Positions 52,781-61,800 of a stretch of 64,000 bases of DNA are shown one piece after another. The stretch's first letter is position 1, and the number at the start of each line of letters is the position of its first letter. The position numbers and the translations under genes were made by a program. This stretch comes from an uncultured Erysipelotrichaceae bacterium (GTDB lineage: Bacteria > Bacillota_I > Bacilli_A > Erysipelotrichales > Coprobacillaceae): the NCBI GenBank assembly GCA_900538465.1, contig UPXV01000002.1, positions 1 to 64,000 on the forward strand. The letters run 5' to 3'. The notes beneath the pieces were generated by a model, which did not search any database, was not told the DNA's origin, and saw nothing but the letters and a program-made list of their open reading frames with translations.

Positions 52781-54130
52781 CTATTCATCTTTCTTTTTTT
52801 GACTATCTTCCCATAGCTTATCAGCAACAGGTTTCCAATGTTTTGCATATTGATCACATTTTGAACATAAATGTTCACTTGTTTCTGGTGATTGTAAATC
52901 AGTAGAATGAGCACCTGTCTTTTTAACCATGGCTTGTAAACATTCTGGATTTTCTAACATTGGACAAGGTCTTAACATATTTTCATTAAATGGTTGAGCA
53001 TCATGATATGCCATCATCAATGGTGATTTTAAAACTTCTAACAAAGTTTTTTCACGAATATTAGAATCTGAATAATGAATAAAGACACAAGGATCAACAT
53101 CACCATTTGCATTGATATGCAAGTATCTTCTACCACCAGCAACACAACCACCAACATATTCACCATCATTTTGGAAGTCAATCGCAAACAATGGTTTTTC
53201 TGCACGATATTTTCTAATACGATGATAAATTTCTTGACGTTGAGCAGATGTCGGCATTAATTCTGGTACAGCATCATTTCCTACTGGCATATAATGAAAA
53301 TACCAAATAAAATAAACACCCAGTTCAATTAACTTATCATAAAAATCAGCAGATGTAATGGAATCAAAATTCGCACTTGTATAACAAGCAGAAATACCAT
53401 ATATTAATTTTTTACGACGTAATAACTCAATTGCATCGATAACCTTTTGATAAACACCTTTTCCTCTACGACCATCAGTTGCATCTTCAAACCCTTCTAG
53501 TGAAATAGCAGGAACAAAGTTTCCAACTTCTAACATTTGATCAGCAAAATCTTCATCTATTAATGTTGCATTGGTAAAGCATAAGAAAATACAATCTGAA
53601 TGTTTACGACACAAACGCATCAAATCATCTTTTCTCACCAATGGTTCTCCACCTGTATAAATATACATATAGACTCCTAATTCTTTACCTTGATTAATAA
53701 TGCTATCAATTTCATCATAAGTTAAATTTAACTTATTTCCATATTCAGCTGCCCAACAACCAGTACAGTGTAAATTACATGCTGATGTAGGATCTAATAA
53801 GATTGTCCATGGAATATTGCATTGATATTTTTCACGTAATTTTTCTTGTTTTGGCCATCCTTTTAATGCTGCATTGACAAAAAAATTAACTGCTGTTGTT
53901 TGCATAACATGAGGATCAACATCTTTAATAATACGATGGATAAAAGGATAATAAGGATGTTGAGGATCACTCATAGCTTCTCTAACCATTTCTCGTTGAG
54001 GTGCTAAAACATCCCCAGCAAATTTATCTGCCCAATCCATAATCTTTAACATATTTGTATCAGGATCTTTATAAAGATAATGAAAAGCTTGTTCTAAGCC
54101 AAATTTTTTAATCGTTGTTGAAATTTCCAT
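52781..54130 (-). CDS. Radical SAM/SPASM-type enzyme of unknown substrate
   Basis: 449 residues. The N-terminal 100 residues are helical; the radical SAM core holds CNLHCTGC (C-x3-C-x2-C, near residue 118) which binds the 4Fe-4S/SAM centre, then YTGGEPLV, AISLEGF and a C-terminal Cys-rich part (GGCVAGGR, DPCVFIHYSD, CPMLENPEC, CSKCDQY) that should hold a second cluster as in SPASM enzymes. No peptide substrate gene is seen nearby, so a RiPP role is not supported. It leads the operon with metK. Confidence 0.85.
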   Translation of the reverse strand: MEISTTIKKFGLEQAFHYLYKDPDTNMLKIMDWADKFAGDVLAPQREMVREAMSDPQHPYYPFIHRIIKDVDPHVMQTTAVNFFVNAALKGWPKQEKLREKYQCNIPWTILLDPTSACNLHCTGCWAAEYGNKLNLTYDEIDSIINQGKELGVYMYIYTGGEPLVRKDDLMRLCRKHSDCIFLCFTNATLIDEDFADQMLEVGNFVPAISLEGFEDATDGRRGKGVYQKVIDAIELLRRKKLIYGISACYTSANFDSITSADFYDKLIELGVYFIWYFHYMPVGNDAVPELMPTSAQRQEIYHRIRKYRAEKPLFAIDFQNDGEYVGGCVAGGRRYLHINANGDVDPCVFIHYSDSNIREKTLLEVLKSPLMMAYHDAQPFNENMLRPCPMLENPECLQAMVKKTGAHSTDLQSPETSEHLCSKCDQYAKHWKPVADKLWEDSQKKKDE

Positions 54131-54197
54131 AATAAAAGCCTCCTTATTTATACTCTAAGTATAGAACACTTCAACAAAACTACCACTGTGAAAAAAA

Positions 54198-54229
54198 ACG
54201 ATTTCTCCTAAAAAGGGGGAAATCGTTTA
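54198..54229 (-). terminator. Terminator of the TetR gene
   Basis: AACGATTTC / GAAATCGTT with inner CC-GG pairing and T-runs on the minus-strand side (TTTTTTTT). Confidence 0.8.
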
Positions 54230-54264
54230 AATTCATCAAATTTTAGACATCTGCTGTATTTTGT

Positions 54265-54831
54265 CTAAATATGTAAAATATCTTGTTTATTATTAATAAT
54301 ATATTCAATACTCTTTTCAAAAATAATACCTAATTGATCAATAGATTGATCAACATCAGCACTCATACCATTCCAAATAAATTTAATTAAAAAGCCAAAC
54401 AAAGTATAACAACAAATACTTGCTATCATCTTTTGTGATTCTTCAGATAAAGAACTTCCTTCTGCTTTATTTTGAACCAATTGATAGATTGTTGCTTCAA
54501 CACTATCAAAAGCATAACGTTCTAAACGTTCACGAGAAATCGAATTAAAAATATGATTAACAATATCTGGATGATCTTGAACATCATGAAAAATCGTTTT
54601 TAAAGTTTCTTCCCAATTGACATTCATATCATTCTTATCAAAATATTTTGTTTCTTTTGTATCCAACCATTTCTCTAATAAATCATAGATATCATGAAAA
54701 TGATAATAAAATGTATTAGAACTTATATCACATCGTGATACAATTGCTGAAACCGTAATTTTATCAAATGGCATGTCATGAAGCATATCTTCAAATGTTT
54801 GTATAATTGCTTTTTGTGTATAATTCGCCAT
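54265..54831 (-). CDS. TetR-family transcriptional regulator
   Basis: About 188 residues: HTH near 1-50 (TQKAIIQTFEDMLHDMPFDKITVSAIVSRCDISSNTFYYHFHDIYDLLE overall; core FDKITVSAIV and TFYYHF), and a helical C-terminal ligand domain. The ATG at 54831 follows AAGGAATAT. It lies between a TauE-type permease and the radical SAM operon; either could be its target. Confidence 0.88.
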   Translation of the reverse strand: MANYTQKAIIQTFEDMLHDMPFDKITVSAIVSRCDISSNTFYYHFHDIYDLLEKWLDTKETKYFDKNDMNVNWEETLKTIFHDVQDHPDIVNHIFNSISRERLERYAFDSVEATIYQLVQNKAEGSSLSEESQKMIASICCYTLFGFLIKFIWNGMSADVDQSIDQLGIIFEKSIEYIINNKQDILHI

Positions 54832-54913
54832 AATATATTCCTTCCTGATTGTATCTATAAGACCAATCATCCATATCTATTATAGAAAAATCTACACAAA
54901 AAAGCAATTCATC

Positions 54914-55792
54914 CTACCTATTGTCTCCATCCTTTTTCTTTAAACCCGCTTTTAACATTGAACATGCTGTATAAATAACAACCACAACAACACCCCATCT
55001 TAATACTTGAAGAGGCAATGATTTGACAATAAATGCTGCCAATAAAACACCTATTGAACCAGCAATCGTTGCTGATAAAGCCGCCTTACGATTATACATT
55101 CCACTTTGAATAAATTTCACACCACAAACTGGCATCAAAAAAGCACATGACCCCATCATAATAGGGAAAGCAATTGTTGGTGACATCCCTAACAAAGAGA
55201 CCAAAGCCATACATGGTGAATAAAGTCCTACACCCACAGTCATTAAAGCTCCTAATATAAAATTCACAACAATAGCTATTATCAATTTCATTCCAGAAAG
55301 ACCCATAGCTTCTCCACCAATATCCATAAGTCCAGCAGCACTTAAAAACATAAATATAGCTGTTATCAATAAAGCAACTCCCATGCTTAATCGAATCTTT
55401 TGTTCATTCATCTTTGAAACAATTGATGCACCTAAATATGAACCAATCACTGATGATAATAACATGGTTACCAAAGTCACTGTATCTACTTTTACAAGCT
55501 GAATAAAAATCAAAGCTTGAATAATTGTTGGAATCGCATTACCAACATTCAATGTCCCTGGAATCAAATAATCTTTCACTTGATGAAAACGATGATAAAG
55601 TGTTGTATGAGGTGCAAATGCACCAATTCCAAGAACATCAAAAAATAAACAAATAAAACCAAAGGCTCCTGATTTGAAATAAGAAGTTTCCTTTTCTAAA
55701 CAATCACGATGCTTATAAATATCATAAAGATAATAAATAAGATACATAACCATAATAATAACTAAAAACCATAATATGATATTCGCAACCAT
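54914..55792 (-). CDS. TauE/SafE (TSUP) family permease
   Basis: 292 residues, eight to nine TMs with an additional N-terminal TM followed by a cytoplasmic loop (KHRDCLEKETSYFKSG). Half motifs: GAFGFICLFFDVLGIGAFAPHT and NFILGALMTVGVGLYSPCMALVSLLGMS. Exports sulfur-containing or other small organic anions in known members; the substrate is unknown here. It differs from the one at 33641, which lacks the extra helix. Confidence 0.86.
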   Translation of the reverse strand: MVANIILWFLVIIMVMYLIYYLYDIYKHRDCLEKETSYFKSGAFGFICLFFDVLGIGAFAPHTTLYHRFHQVKDYLIPGTLNVGNAIPTIIQALIFIQLVKVDTVTLVTMLLSSVIGSYLGASIVSKMNEQKIRLSMGVALLITAIFMFLSAAGLMDIGGEAMGLSGMKLIIAIVVNFILGALMTVGVGLYSPCMALVSLLGMSPTIAFPIMMGSCAFLMPVCGVKFIQSGMYNRKAALSATIAGSIGVLLAAFIVKSLPLQVLRWGVVVVVIYTACSMLKAGLKKKDGDNR

Positions 55793-55892
55793 ACATTCTC
55801 CTTTAATTCATTTATAATCCGTCATAGCCATGACAACCTTTTCTATTATATATGATATTTCCCTTGATTTCATCAAAAAAATCAATTTATAA

Positions 55893-55917
55893 AAAGAGAT
55901 TCATAAAGAATCTCTAC
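55893..55917 (-). terminator. Terminator of the pilus operon
   Basis: AGAGATTC / GAATCTCT with a five-base loop overlapping the last stop codon and TTTTTAT after it on the minus strand. Confidence 0.78.
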
Positions 55918-56594
55918 AATTTCATATCTTTATCTTTCTTTAATAAAAGATATTCAAATACAAAGATAAATAAAGATAAACCTAATAAAAAAATATATTG
56001 AAATAAATCTTCATCATCACTTGTTTTGGTTTGTTGTGATGAATGATTTAAAGAAGAACCCTGATTATTTTCTTGTGATTTTAAAAACCATTCACTTTTT
56101 GGTTCAATTCGCAAATGATAAATCATTTGTTGACGATCATTCATAGGAATATTAATCAAAAATGGAGACGATACAAAAACACCATCTTGATATTGATAAC
56201 CTTCTTTTTGAACAATAAAATAAACACCTAAATCTAAATCCTGAAAATAAATATGTCCAGAATCATTTGTATAATAGACTTCTCCTTGAATATCATATTT
56301 TTCTATATAATCATTAATTTGTTTAGACATTTCTGTTTGAGAAGACGTAAAAATATCATCAAAAGATAAATCTAAATCCTTATATAAATCATCAACAATA
56401 TATTCTTGATTTTGATATTTTGCTATTCTATAAATGACAAAAGGAACATTTTGTAATCTTATGACTTCTTCATTTTGATGACTTCCATGAAAATATAAAT
56501 CAATAGAACCCTTTCTATCCTCAGCATGAAAAGACATCACTAACAATAAAAAGCTTAACACAATAACCATTTCAATCTTTAATAATCTTTTCAT
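55914..56594 (-). CDS. Ancillary pilin with atypical sorting signal
   Basis: 226 residues: signal peptide (about 1-24), a SpaA/Cna-B-like beta domain (about 28-165; FVIYRIAKY, GHIYFQDLDLGVYFIVQKEGY, the latter an E-box-like QKEGYQYQ), then TKTSDDEDL, a hydrophobic helix and KKDKDMKL. The LPXTG is replaced by KTSDD. It is the last gene of the pilus operon, the usual place for the base or minor pilin. It may be linked to pili by the class C sortase. Confidence 0.8.
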   Translation of the reverse strand: MKRLLKIEMVIVLSFLLLVMSFHAEDRKGSIDLYFHGSHQNEEVIRLQNVPFVIYRIAKYQNQEYIVDDLYKDLDLSFDDIFTSSQTEMSKQINDYIEKYDIQGEVYYTNDSGHIYFQDLDLGVYFIVQKEGYQYQDGVFVSSPFLINIPMNDRQQMIYHLRIEPKSEWFLKSQENNQGSSLNHSSQQTKTSDDEDLFQYIFLLGLSLFIFVFEYLLLKKDKDMKL

Positions 56595-56604
56595 GCATTT
56601 CCTC

Positions 56605-57433
56605 CTATCTCTTGATTTTTCTCATAACCATCACAATACCAAATAAAATAATAACACCTAAACACAAAACAATATATTCTAATGGAATTTGATTTCCAAC
56701 ATGTTCATCCTTTTGAATATGATTGGCTTCTTCATAAGGGATACGATGTCCTCTTACCAACATACGATGAGTATTCACTGCATAAGGTGTACATGTTACC
56801 AATGTTACATAATCTTTTCCTCCTTCAATATTTAAAGCACTCATTTCATGAGGTAATACTGTTAATATTTGATCAACTTCATATGCCAAAGTATTTCCTA
56901 ACACTTTTATATAAAACACATCACCCTCTTCAATCATATCCAATTCTGTAAATAATTTAGCTGATGGTAATCCTCGATGTCCTGTTAAAACAGCATGTGT
57001 TGAACTTCCACCAATTGGTAAAGATGTTCCTTCTAAATGACCAATACCTTTTTGAAGCACACCTTCAGATGTTCCATGATAAATAGGCAACTCTACATCT
57101 ATTTTGGGTATTCTTATATACCCTATCATTCCATCATGAGAAAGATTTAACAAACTGTTATAATACCTATCTTGTTTCCCATCACTAGAAAAAAGGATCA
57201 TACAATACTTCACTAGAAATAAGTGAAGTATTGTATTGCCTTGCTTCTAATAACATTTTCTTTTTTGTATTATCATCTATCCCATAAATACTTTCTTCAT
57301 AAGATTCAATAACTTTAGAACTATTCATTTGAAATAAATAATTACTTACACTAGGATAAAGCAATACTCCTAGAAAAAACAACAATGCAATAATTCTAAT
57401 AACATCAAAAACTCTAATTTTCTTTAACATCAC
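56605..57433 (-). pseudogene. Class C (pilus) sortase, frameshifted
   Basis: Two frames make one enzyme. 57433-57185 gives the N-terminal TM, YPSVSNYL and YNTSLISSEVLYDPF; the second frame to 56605 gives SSDGKQDRYYNSLLN, GYIRIPKIDVELPIYHGT, the catalytic His in TGHRGLPS, Cys in TLVTCTPYAVNTH and Arg in MLVRGHR, and a C-terminal TM. The lid and all catalytic residues are present, so it was a full pilin polymerase. A six-T run (57194-57189 on the minus strand) between DPF and SSDG is one T too long; with five T the frame joins exactly. Either a true frameshift, a slippage switch, or a sequencing error. Confidence 0.85.
57200..57236. repeat. 15-bp perfect hairpin inside the sortase gene
   Basis: ATACAATACTTCACT (57200-57214) and its exact complement (57222-57236) enclose a 7-bp loop. 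In the mRNA the hairpin ends 5 bases before the six-U run where the frame is broken. It codes for part of the conserved YNTSLISSEVLYDP segment, so it is not an insertion. Confidence 0.88.
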
Positions 57434-58887
57434 TCATTATTTTTTCTTTTCTTTTTTGAACTTATAAAGAAAGAAGCAATCACTCCAGCAACACCAATAC
57501 CACCAACTAAAGTAAAGATAATTGTACCCATACCACCTGTTTCAGGTAATAATGTTCCACTGCTGTTTTCTACAGTTTTATTATTTCCTGTAACTGTAAC
57601 ATTTGTACCAGAATCAGCAGAAGTTGCAGTTATTGTAATTGATATTGGAGCAGAAAGTTTATTATATCCATCAGGTGCTTTTCTTTCTACCAATTGATAT
57701 GTATCAGCATCTAATCCTTTTATTGTGATGACACCATTTGTTGGAGAAACCACAGTATCAGTAGTTTTTGAATCATCTGCAGTAGCAACCCTATAATTTC
57801 CATTCGTTAAATCAACAAATCCTATTGGTGTAGAATTATCAGCAACAGAATTACCTCTATATAATTGAAATTCTGCGCCACTTAGTTTAGTTGTACTATC
57901 AGTAGCATCTACTTTTTTAATTGTTAAATCATGTGTCCAGACGTTAACAGTATCAGGGGTACCATTCGTTAAGTTATCTGGATCATTTCCATAAGAAATA
58001 TTTGCTTTATTTGTTGTAGGACTATTGGTTAATGCATTCTCATTTAATATAGCTTCATACTCAAATGTGATGATTTCATTAGCTTTTTGAGCATATGTGA
58101 TAAAATCTTTCATTTCAATTGTTATTGTACTATTTGTAGAATCAAATGTACATGTATAATGAGTACCTTCTGTAAGAGAACTACCACCGATTTTAACACT
58201 GAGATTTAATGAATCTGCATTTACAGTCAACCCATCAGTAAAAGTATCAGTTAACTTAAAATAATATTCAGTATACCCTGTCATATTTGGCACCATAGAT
58301 TCAACTATAAAATGAACTGTATCACCAATTTGAGCAGATGTCCAATCTTCGTTATCAACTGTTTTATTAACATCAGGCTCTAAACCTTTTAAATAAATAT
58401 CTTGTCCAGCACTTGATAATGTCGTGAAATTAGGTGAAAAATTTCCACTACTAGGTATAATTACATAGTAACCATATTGTAAGCTTTCCGCTGTAAATGT
58501 ATTTGTATCAGTTACAAGTTCTAGTTTAGTCGATGATATTGAATTATTTTCAATATATTGTTTCAAAGCAGAAATAAATCTAGGGTCTTTTACATTTTTA
58601 TTAAGATACTCATATACTTTATTATCAGTAAGAGCTGAACCATCTGATACAATACTTAATGAATTATAAAACTCAGTAAAATCAGTATTAATTGTATATG
58701 CAACTTTATTATCACTTCCAGTAGCATCCATAATTCGATAAGCATTAAACGTTACTCCTCCCACATTATGCTTTCCAGTATGTAATGTGATTGTTCCTGT
58801 TGAATCAGTTGCAAATGCACTTGTCACCATTGCTAACATCATAACTAATGAAATGACAAGAGTTGTGATTTTCTTAAAAACTTTCAT
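57430..58887 (-). CDS. LPETG pilus backbone protein (major pilin)
   Basis: 485 residues: signal peptide (about 1-27), N-terminal domain, a fimbrial D2-type isopeptide domain (EPDVNKTVDNEDWTSAQIGD, KLTDTFTDGL; about 170-330), a Cna-B/SpaA-like domain (LTIKKVDATDSTTKLSGAEFQLY) with the E-box YQLVERKAPDGY, then LPETGG, a TM and KKKRKNNE. Isopeptide Lys/Glu pairs appear present. The lysine in PDVNKTVD stands where other pilins have the polymerisation lysine; no classical YPK is visible. Overlaps the adhesin gene by 4 bp and the sortase by 4 bp. Confidence 0.9.
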   Translation of the reverse strand: MKVFKKITTLVISLVMMLAMVTSAFATDSTGTITLHTGKHNVGGVTFNAYRIMDATGSDNKVAYTINTDFTEFYNSLSIVSDGSALTDNKVYEYLNKNVKDPRFISALKQYIENNSISSTKLELVTDTNTFTAESLQYGYYVIIPSSGNFSPNFTTLSSAGQDIYLKGLEPDVNKTVDNEDWTSAQIGDTVHFIVESMVPNMTGYTEYYFKLTDTFTDGLTVNADSLNLSVKIGGSSLTEGTHYTCTFDSTNSTITIEMKDFITYAQKANEIITFEYEAILNENALTNSPTTNKANISYGNDPDNLTNGTPDTVNVWTHDLTIKKVDATDSTTKLSGAEFQLYRGNSVADNSTPIGFVDLTNGNYRVATADDSKTTDTVVSPTNGVITIKGLDADTYQLVERKAPDGYNKLSAPISITITATSADSGTNVTVTGNNKTVENSSGTLLPETGGMGTIIFTLVGGIGVAGVIASFFISSKKKRKNNE

Positions 58888-61800
58888 TGTGTTTTTCCTC
58901 TTTTCTTTTTAAATGTAAGTAATGTTAATAATATTCCTAATGAACCAATCAGCATAAACATCATAATTCCTTTTCCACCTGTTTCAGGAAGAAATGGTGT
59001 ATGTGAATTGGTAATTGTTATTGTTTTATCGTCAGAGACATCTTTAATTTCTGTTGTATATTCAGCAACTTCATCTTCTGTAACAAAATATGTATAGTAG
59101 ACTTTATCATTATTTACTGTTTTGTAAGCAGGAAGATCTGTAATGATTTTTTGCCATGTATTACCAGTAGATGATATTGAGTCATTAATATAATTGTCCA
59201 CAGTTTCAGTTACAACTTGACCATTTTCGTCTTTGTATGAACGATGTAATGTGATTGTAATACTTACAGGTCGTTTACCATCTAGATTATTAAAATCTTT
59301 CCATACTTTATTGATTGTTATAAAGACGAATTCACGACATGGATCTTGAATATCAGATGGTGGAGGTGTTAAATCAGAAATATTGTCTGAGGTTTTAACA
59401 TCATTCATTAGCACTGCTTTTGTTGGAGAAACATAAGCTTGTAAATCTGCTTCATCAGTCTTATCTTCAGTTGCCAATTTTACATCTTCTAAATCTTTAA
59501 AGTTATTGATGTCTTTGATATGTGAAATAGAAAAATCATTCCATTTATCTTGTTTAACAGCTTTAATGGATTTATTATCTTTTGTAATGATTTCAACAAA
59601 TGCACTTAATGTACGATAAATATGATAAATGTTATTTTGTCCTTCAATATTATCTGTTGTATTAAAATTATATTGAGAATCTAAAGAACTTTTTCCTACA
59701 AATGGACCTACTAAATTTGTAGTTCCCCTAATAACATCTGCATAACTCATTTCATTGTTTTCAAGGAGTCCCTCATTATTTAATCCAATAAATCCTCCAG
59801 CAATACCTTTATTTGTATTTCCATCTTCTTGATCATTGGCTCCACCAGCAAATACATCATATCCATTTTGAATACCTTGAATTGTTGAGTTTGCTATTTT
59901 TGTTCGATTGGCTTTAATCAAACCAATTTTTATATTTTCTTTATCTTTTTCAGAAATATGATTTCCCTTTATATCGGTACATGGAACTTCAATATAGGAA
60001 TCACCTATGTGAATTTGAGCTAAATCACTTGTTCCATCCCCATTATTTTTAACTAATCCAACAGAAATTTTTAATCCTAATAAGGTTACAGATAAAACAT
60101 TTCCCTCATTGAGTACTGATAATTGAAGTAGAGAACCTAGATTAATATCAATAAAATTCAAGTCTTGTAACTTATCAGAATACAAATAATCAAGTAAAGC
60201 ATTAACAATTGATAATACCGGATCTAATAAAGCATCTGAGCCAACATTAATATCTGCAAGATAAGCAAAACTTGTCTTGCCCATAAAACCACCAGCAATT
60301 TCATCACTATAAACTTTTTTTATATTGAGAACTTGACCTTGATCAATTCTTGCTAAATCCCCATAACCAACAAAACCACCAGAGATAGGTTCATTTCCAC
60401 CTTGACTTTCTACAATATAACCAATATCCATACCCGTTACAGAACATTCATCACTATTAGAACCAAATACATCTAAAACACCAGCAGTAGCATTAAGAAG
60501 CTTTGCAATAGCATCTACTTTATCTAAATCAACAACACCACTTTTTCCCATATGTCCTATGAAACCACCTGAATAATTCAAAGCAGAAACTTTATTCAAT
60601 TGTGTTACTGATGAGTTTTTAACTGAACCATCTAATAAGCTTCCACCAAAACCACCAGCATTACCACTCCAAACAGTACTATTTAGAGTCCCAGTACTAT
60701 TTTGTTGATGTGCACTGACAACCAATCCATTATCAACAGAACCAGTGACTTGGCTATGATAAATATAAGTTCTAAATGTATCTAAGACATCTACTTGTCC
60801 TAGTTTAATGATTTCAAGAATTGATGTGGAATCATTTCCTACTTGTGCAACAGAAGAGACATCAGCTAATCCAAAGAAACCACCAACATGTTCTCCTCCA
60901 ATAACACTTCTTATATTTATTGCTTTGATTGTATCTTCTGTAACATCTTTACCATTATCTCCAATAATTGCTCCACTGACATTTCCGACAAAGCCACCTG
61001 CAGTGTATGCATATTGTGTATTGTCAGAACCCTCTTTTGTATAAGCCCCATTCAGACTAATTCCCCAATGATTCCAAGCATTGACTTGAGCATAATTGAT
61101 TTTAGAAATAGTAGAATTCAATACTTTTGCTAAAGAAGTTGGAGTTTGGATGAGATAATTTAATAATTGGCTTAATAGGCCACTTTGAGATTGAGTATCT
61201 AAATTCAAAGCACTTCCTGGCATAATTATTCCAGCAAAACCACCAATATTATTTTTACCTATTACTGATCTTAACTTATTGATTGAACAGTAGTTATCGT
61301 TTGTTCCTTCAATTTGTCCACCTACAATAATTCCTGCAAATCCACCAGCATTTCCTTGCCTATTCTTCAAATCATCACCAGTTGATTTGACAATTGCTCC
61401 TGACTGATAACCTGCTATACTTGATGTTTTAATGACAGGTACAAATGTTTCTAGAACTGGTAATTCCCCAACTATATCAATATCAGCCAATTGTATTCCA
61501 CCTGCATTTGCCACACTAGCAGACATCATTTCACCAACAAATCCACCACTGCTTCTTAATGCTTCAACAGATTTCAAATCAATTGCATGTGCTGTTGTTA
61601 TTACACCACCATCCATTCTTCCAGTATATCCACCAGCACTTCCTCCTTGCGTTGATAGTGAACCAACTTCACTTCGTCCTGTTGAAATATCATAACCATA
61701 AGCATATTTTTCAATAATGTCTTTTAATTGATTCTCATCATTAATTTTACCAAGTTCTTTTAATTGTTCACCATAACTATTATTTACACCAACATGTTCA

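Noticed and set aside
52781..54130. RiPP biosynthesis cluster around the radical SAM/SPASM enzyme
   Set aside because: No short precursor-like gene, peptidase or exporter is adjacent; the partners are metK and DUF308.
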